Below are positions 1 to 2,880 of a stretch of DNA of 5,493 nt, one piece after another. Made by a program: the position numbers and the translations under genes. The notes beneath the pieces are model-generated. The model saw nothing but the letters and a program-made list of their open reading frames with translations, had not been told where the DNA came from and ran no database searches. The DNA comes from Clostridia bacterium. GTDB lineage: Bacteria > Bacillota > Clostridia > Oscillospirales > CAG-272. Numbering within the stretch: the stretch's first letter is position 1; every line of letters begins with the position of its first letter. The stretch covers positions 1-5,493 of the forward strand of contig JAFVRI010000216.1 of assembly GCA_017504335.1 (NCBI GenBank), read 5' to 3'.

Positions 1-14
1 CAAGAAAGATGTGC

Positions 15-66
15 GGAAAGTTTTGAAAGGGGTGTGGGGAAAACTTTTCCAAAAGTTTTCCCCACA
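15..66. repeat. Nested palindromes downstream of the ABC operon (possible dispersed repeat or 3'-end hairpin)
   Basis: Bases 33-48 pair perfectly with 51-66 (16 bp around a central CC; a real RNA hairpin would open a few central pairs). A second arm, 15-24, can pair with 40-50 with one bulged base, so two hairpins compete for the same bases. The structure begins 12 bases past the ATPase stop, so it probably forms the 3' end of the operon transcript. Neither strand shows a good run of U after the stem (the minus strand continues ACCCCTTTC), so it is a poor classical intrinsic terminator. The self-similar AAAAGTTTT/AAAACTTTT units look like the short palindromic intergenic repeats found in many copies in some clostridial genomes; that last point is inference. 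Confidence 0.55.
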
Positions 67-78
67 AAAACATATTCC

Positions 79-978
79 TTATAATACCTTACTCAAAAAT
101 TCCTTGGTACGCGGATTTTGCGGACTGGTGAAAAGCTCGGCGGGAGGTGCTTCCTCCACGATCTGTCCGCCGTCCATAAAGAGGATGCGGTCGGCAACCT
201 CACGGGCAAAGCCCATTTCGTGGGTGACGATCACCATGGTCATTCCTTCGTCGGCAAGCTCACGGATCAGATCAAGCACCTCACCTACCATTTCGGGATC
301 CAGCGCCGAGGTGGGCTCGTCGAAGAGCATCACTTTTGGGTTCATAGCCAGCGCGCGTACAATGGCGATGCGCTGCTTTTGACCGCCCGAGAGGGTAGAG
401 GGATAAACGTTTGCTTTATCTTGCAGACCGATGCGGGTCAGGAGCTGCATGGCATGCTGCTCGGCTTCCTCCTTGCTTTTGAGTTTGAGCTGGACCGGTG
501 CGAGCGTCAGGTTCTGCAACACGGTCATGTTATTGAACAGGTTGAAGTGTTGGAAGACCATGCCCATTTGCTGACGCGCAAGGTTGATATCGATCTGGTT
601 CTGCTTTTCCACCTCTTTGAGTGCCGCCTGATAGGCTCTGCCCTCGTGTTTTTTCAAGAGGTCCTTTTCCTTAATGGCGCGAATCACTTCCGCTTCATCG
701 GGCATTTTGCCGTAGAGCTTGGCGTAGGTCTTGGATGTTTGCATCACGGCGGGATGCAGGTAGGGATCGGCGGGGGTAAGGAGCTTGCCGTCCAGCCAGA
801 TTTCCCCGTAGGTGGGGGATTCCAGCAGGTTCATGCAGCGGAGCATGGTGCTTTTTCCGCTTCCCGAGGGGCCGATGATCACCACTTTTTCCCCGTCCTT
901 GATCTCGCAGGAAACGGCATTCAACACGCGGAGCGTGCCAAAGTCTTTATAAATATTCTTAACGCTTATCACTTGCAC
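79..978 (-). CDS. Polar amino-acid ABC transporter, ATP-binding protein (GlnQ/HisP type) with an extra ~55-60 residue insert
   Basis: This is the cytoplasmic ATPase that powers uptake by the permease and binding protein encoded just upstream. All ABC motifs are intact: Walker A GPSGSGKS (36-43), Q-loop Gln in VFQHF (143), signature LSGGQ (196-200), Walker B VMLFDE (216-221), D-loop SALD (224-227) and switch His in VTHEMGF (253). The FDEPTSALDPE and GMTMVIVTHE segments are typical of the polar amino-acid subfamily. At 299 residues it exceeds the usual ~240. The surplus lies between the Walker A half and the Q-loop, about residues 70-129, and is charged and probably helical. The start is GTG at 978, overlapping the permease end by 20 bases, with AGAGG at 983-987 close upstream; a second GTG two codons on (972) has wider spacing and is a possible alternative. 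Which amino acid is carried cannot be told from the ATPase. Confidence 0.95.
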   Translation of the reverse strand: MQVISVKNIYKDFGTLRVLNAVSCEIKDGEKVVIIGPSGSGKSTMLRCMNLLESPTYGEIWLDGKLLTPADPYLHPAVMQTSKTYAKLYGKMPDEAEVIRAIKEKDLLKKHEGRAYQAALKEVEKQNQIDINLARQQMGMVFQHFNLFNNMTVLQNLTLAPVQLKLKSKEEAEQHAMQLLTRIGLQDKANVYPSTLSGGQKQRIAIVRALAMNPKVMLFDEPTSALDPEMVGEVLDLIRELADEGMTMVIVTHEMGFAREVADRILFMDGGQIVEEAPPAELFTSPQNPRTKEFLSKVL

Positions 979-1651
979 GCAACCTCTTTTCTATCAGTTT
1001 GATTCCAAAGGTGAGCAGATATACGATTCCCAGATAGAAGAGCGCGACCACGGTCATGGGAACGATATAGCTTGCCATGTTGTTTCCGCTGCCGATGATC
1101 TTTGCCGCCATCGTCAGATCGTACATGCCGATCATGCTTACGATCGAGGTTTCCTTGATCAAGGCGATCAGCTCGTTACCGATTGCGGGAATCACGTTTT
1201 TGATGGCCTGCGGGATCACGATTTTCAGCATCGTGGTCCTTCCGGGAAGACCCAGCGCACGACCGGCCTCGGTTTGCCCGATGTCCACCGACAAGATGCC
1301 CGCGCGGATGTTTTCCGCCACGTAGGCACTGGAATTGAGACCGAAGGCAATGGTTGCGGTCACGATTTGAGGAAAGCCGCGAATGGCGAAGATGACGTAG
1401 GCCATGATAAAGAGTTGGAGCGCCATCGGCGTTCCGCGGATGACGGTGATATAGATCTTGCAGATCAGCTTGGGAAGTTTCGTCCATTTGGAGTCTTTGG
1501 CGATCGCAACGATTGCGAGGAGCGTTCCGAGCAAAAGGCCGATCAGGGCGGCGAGCACCGAAATGATCAGCGTGGTTTTCAGTCCCTCCCAAATGCTTTC
1601 CATGTATTTGGGAGTGGAGAAGAGCTCGATTATTTTATGAAAAAAATCCAT
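959..1651 (-). CDS. Polar amino-acid ABC transporter, permease (HisM/GlnP family)
   Basis: This is a membrane subunit of the importer, probably acting as a homodimer because only one permease gene is present. It has 230 residues. The hydrophobic segments lie near residues 25-50, 67-90, 94-113, 150-176 and 195-217, the usual five-helix plan of this family. The family motif RGTPMALQLF is at 72-81. The cytoplasmic EAA loop that docks on the ATPase is at about 124-136 (IGQTEAGRALGLP), followed by the conserved IPQAIKNVIPAIGNE. I chose ATG at 1651 because AAGGAA lies 7 bases upstream. An in-frame ATG 13 codons earlier (1690) would add a basic, non-conserved MYALNFKKKRNKR, has no ribosome site and lies at the foot of a strong hairpin. 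The 3' end overlaps the ATPase start by 20 bases, which suggests translational coupling. Confidence 0.95.
   Translation of the reverse strand: MDFFHKIIELFSTPKYMESIWEGLKTTLIISVLAALIGLLLGTLLAIVAIAKDSKWTKLPKLICKIYITVIRGTPMALQLFIMAYVIFAIRGFPQIVTATIAFGLNSSAYVAENIRAGILSVDIGQTEAGRALGLPGRTTMLKIVIPQAIKNVIPAIGNELIALIKETSIVSMIGMYDLTMAAKIIGSGNNMASYIVPMTVVALFYLGIVYLLTFGIKLIEKRLRASDKR
983..987 (-). promoter_or_regulatory. Ribosome binding site of the ATPase gene (AGAGG), inside the permease gene
   Basis: AGAGG on the minus strand lies 4 bases before the GTG at 978 and 10 bases before the alternative GTG at 972. It sits in the last codons of the permease, so ribosomes finishing the permease can re-initiate on the ATPase. 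The short spacing leaves the exact start, 978 or 972, slightly uncertain. Confidence 0.65.
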
Positions 1652-1658
1652 TCTTTTG

Positions 1659-1664
1659 TTCCTT
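1659..1664 (-). promoter_or_regulatory. Ribosome binding site of the permease gene (AAGGAA), decides the start
   Basis: AAGGAA on the minus strand lies 7 bases upstream of the ATG at 1651. No comparable site precedes the longer in-frame ATG at 1690, so this motif supports the 230-residue permease. Confidence 0.75.
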
Positions 1665-1689
1665 TTTTTCTTGAAATTGAGAGCATACA

Positions 1690-1730
1690 TGCGAAAAAGA
1701 ACGCCGCGTTACGCCTCGTTCTTTTTCGCA
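1690..1730 (-). promoter_or_regulatory. Intercistronic hairpin between binding-protein and permease genes
   Basis: Bases 1690-1703 pair perfectly with 1717-1730 (14 bp; the arm contains GCGAAAAAGAACG). Above a small internal loop, GCG 1706-1708 can pair with CGC 1712-1714 around a TTA loop. The hairpin begins 17 bases after the binding-protein stop and ends 38 bases before the permease start. No U-run follows it in the direction of transcription, so it is not a classical terminator. In transporter operons such hairpins often shield the upstream mRNA from 3' exonucleases, so that the binding protein is made in excess of the membrane parts. That role is inferred here. Confidence 0.75.
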
Positions 1731-1747
1731 AAGGTATTCGCTTTGAA

Positions 1748-2617
1748 TCAGTTCATGCCCATGTGGGTCATAACCATCTTTTCAATCTCGGTCTTGCCGT
1801 CGGCATCCTTCACCATCAACTCTGCGAGCACGTCGTTGATCGCATCCAGGAGTTCCTGATTGCCCTTGGTCACGCAGATCGCGTACTGTTCCTCTACAGG
1901 AGCATCGTCCGCGTCGGTCTCGCCCGAATAGTAGAGGGGAACGCATTTGAAGGAGCTGTTCTTGGAAACGATATACTGCGCAGGAAGCTCATCAATGATT
2001 ACAACGTCAATGTGGTTAGCAGTGATTGCATCTGCCGCCAGTTGTCCGTTGTCATAGCAGTTGAGCTTGGTATCGGTACCGTAGAGCACGCCGTTATAGC
2101 CGTAATCGTTGTCGGCGGTTGCGTTGATCTCACCGTCGGTGTAGATCCAGCCCGTAGTGTCGGTCTGCACGCCGATGGTCTTGCCGGCGAGAGTTTCCCA
2201 TACGATGTACTCGGTGCCGTCTGCCGTTTTGGTTGTGATCGCGTCATTGTCCTTTTCAAAGATCACGTACTGCACGGAGGTGTAGTAGGGGGTGGAGAAG
2301 TCTACCTTGTCTTTTCTTTCTTTGGTGATCGTGATGCCGGCCGCGCCTGCATCACAAACTTCTCCGGCTTTAACGTTGTCGATGATAGCAGAGAATTCTA
2401 CGTTTTCAAACTCAATCTTTTTACCAAGTTTTTCGCCAACCATGTTCATGATCTCTACGTCCACACCCTTGATTTCGGTGCCGTCGTAGTATTCAAAGGG
2501 AGCGAAGAAAGCGTTGGTTTGAACGATGATCGTTTCTTCGTTCGAGCACGATGCAAACGATGCCACGGTGCCGAGCAGAAGCACGGCCACCAGCAGAATG
2601 CTGAGTAATTTTTTCAT
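1748..2617 (-). CDS. Polar amino-acid ABC transporter, solute-binding lipoprotein (SBP_bac_3 family)
   Basis: This is the extracytoplasmic receptor that captures an amino acid and delivers it to the permease. It has 289 residues. The N-terminus MKK plus a leucine-rich core ends in FASC, with Cys24 as the likely lipid-anchored residue; Phe at -3 of the lipobox is less usual than Leu or Val. Mature family landmarks are: FAPFEYYDG (38-46) in the ligand pocket, GVDVEI (51-56), GITITKERKDKVDFSTPYY (94-112) with Arg101 expected to bind the ligand carboxylate, GVQTDTTG (149-156) in the second lobe, and IDVVIID with Asp209 expected to bind the ligand amino group. An Asp/Tyr/Gly-rich stretch (about 162-188) between GVQTDTTG and CYDNG appears longer than usual. 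The ATG at 2617 has GGAGG upstream. First gene of the operon. Ligand identity is not determinable by eye. Confidence 0.95.
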   Translation of the reverse strand: MKKLLSILLVAVLLLGTVASFASCSNEETIIVQTNAFFAPFEYYDGTEIKGVDVEIMNMVGEKLGKKIEFENVEFSAIIDNVKAGEVCDAGAAGITITKERKDKVDFSTPYYTSVQYVIFEKDNDAITTKTADGTEYIVWETLAGKTIGVQTDTTGWIYTDGEINATADNDYGYNGVLYGTDTKLNCYDNGQLAADAITANHIDVVIIDELPAQYIVSKNSSFKCVPLYYSGETDADDAPVEEQYAICVTKGNQELLDAINDVLAELMVKDADGKTEIEKMVMTHMGMN

Positions 2618-2626
2618 GATTTGATT

Positions 2627-2631
2627 CCTCC
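2627..2631 (-). promoter_or_regulatory. Strong ribosome binding site of the binding-protein gene (GGAGG)
   Basis: GGAGG on the minus strand lies 9 bases before the ATG at 2617. It is the strongest ribosome site of the three operon genes, in keeping with the need for excess binding protein. Just upstream, CAAAAAAC and the T-run before GGAGG could form a weak A-U hairpin. Confidence 0.85.
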
Positions 2632-2661
2632 AAAAAAATGATTTGTTTTTTGTATGCCGCT

Positions 2662-2690
2662 ATTATAGCGCATAAATATTCATTTGTCAA
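2662..2690 (-). promoter_or_regulatory. Consensus sigma-70/SigA promoter of the ABC operon
   Basis: On the minus strand, TTGACA (2690-2685) and TATAAT (2667-2662) are separated by exactly 17 bases; both hexamers match the vegetative sigma-factor consensus perfectly. Transcription should begin near 2655, giving a leader of about 37 bases to the ATG at 2617, too short for a riboswitch. The -10 box lies within a perfect 13-base palindrome (2658-2670, CGCTAT-A-ATAGCG on the minus strand), a possible repressor site. Such a strong promoter would need repression if the operon is regulated. Confidence 0.9.
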
Positions 2691-2693
2691 GCC

Positions 2694-2719
2694 TTTTTTG
2701 AAATTTTTTTCATTTTTTT
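2694..2719 (-). promoter_or_regulatory. Phased A-tracts upstream of the -35 box (UP-element-like, curved DNA)
   Basis: Three A-runs on the minus strand (2694-2699, 2704-2710, 2713-2719) recur at about 9-10 base intervals, just upstream of the TTGACA. In-phase A-tracts bend DNA and, at this position, commonly bind the RNA polymerase alpha subunit to boost initiation. The sequence is visible; the boosting role is inferred. Confidence 0.6.
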
Positions 2720-2726
2720 GAAAAAA

Positions 2727-2783
2727 GATTTGTTATCGCCGAAATCAACCTATTTATTCTATTAAAAGCAGGGGTATTTACGG
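2727..2783. other. Intergenic stretch with no recognised element
   Basis: The AT-rich remainder between the terminator of the LRR gene and the A-tracts of the ABC promoter. I see no reading frame with a ribosome site, no convincing promoter and no stable hairpin here. Confidence 0.5.
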
Positions 2784-2826
2784 AAAAAAGCGAAGAGAAG
2801 CCGCCTTTCAGAAGGTGGCTTCTCTT
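2784..2826 (-). terminator. Intrinsic terminator of the LRR-protein gene
   Basis: The arms 2793-2807 and 2812-2826 form a 15-position stem with a 4-base loop (2808-2811). On the minus strand there is one C-A mismatch (2803/2816), which would be a G-U wobble on the plus strand. Three bases beyond the stem, the minus strand has six T residues (2789-2784). It lies about 54 bases past the LRR stop and shields the ABC promoter from read-through. On the plus strand only TTGTTT follows the stem, so termination that way would be weaker. Confidence 0.8.
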
Positions 2827-2830
2827 GTTT

Positions 2831-2863
2831 AAAAAATGAATATATGCAAAAAAATGAATATAT
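2831..2863. repeat. Short direct repeat in the 3' untranslated region of the LRR gene
   Basis: AAAAAATGAATATAT occurs at 2831-2845 and again at 2849-2863, an 18-base offset. The second copy overlaps a perfect 12-base palindrome, TGAATATATTCA (2855-2866). It lies between the LRR stop codon and its terminator. The function is unknown; in such AT-rich sequence it may be a replication-slippage duplication. Confidence 0.6.
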
Positions 2864-2880
2864 TCAAGTGCGAGATCCCT

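Noticed and set aside
33..66. Calling the 16-bp palindrome a definite rho-independent terminator
   Set aside because: Neither strand has a proper U-run after the stem, so it was recorded as a repeat with a possible 3'-end role.
118..1002. A 294-codon open frame on the plus strand opposite the ATPase gene
   Set aside because: It mirrors the conserved ABC ATPase and gives a low-complexity, His-rich translation without family features.
1652..1690. Thirteen-codon N-terminal extension of the permease (start at 1690)
   Set aside because: No ribosome site, basic non-conserved residues and a start at the foot of a strong hairpin; ATG 1651 has AAGGAA at good spacing.
1274..2608. A 444-codon open frame on the plus strand, antisense to the permease and binding-protein genes
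   Set aside because: It fully opposes two clearly conserved genes, its translation is His/Val/Gly-rich with no recognisable domain, and it crosses a gene boundary and hairpin. It is a codon-bias shadow.
2618..2655. Riboswitch or T-box in the leader of the amino-acid transporter operon
   Set aside because: The predicted leader is only about 37 bases of AT-rich sequence, too short for any such element.
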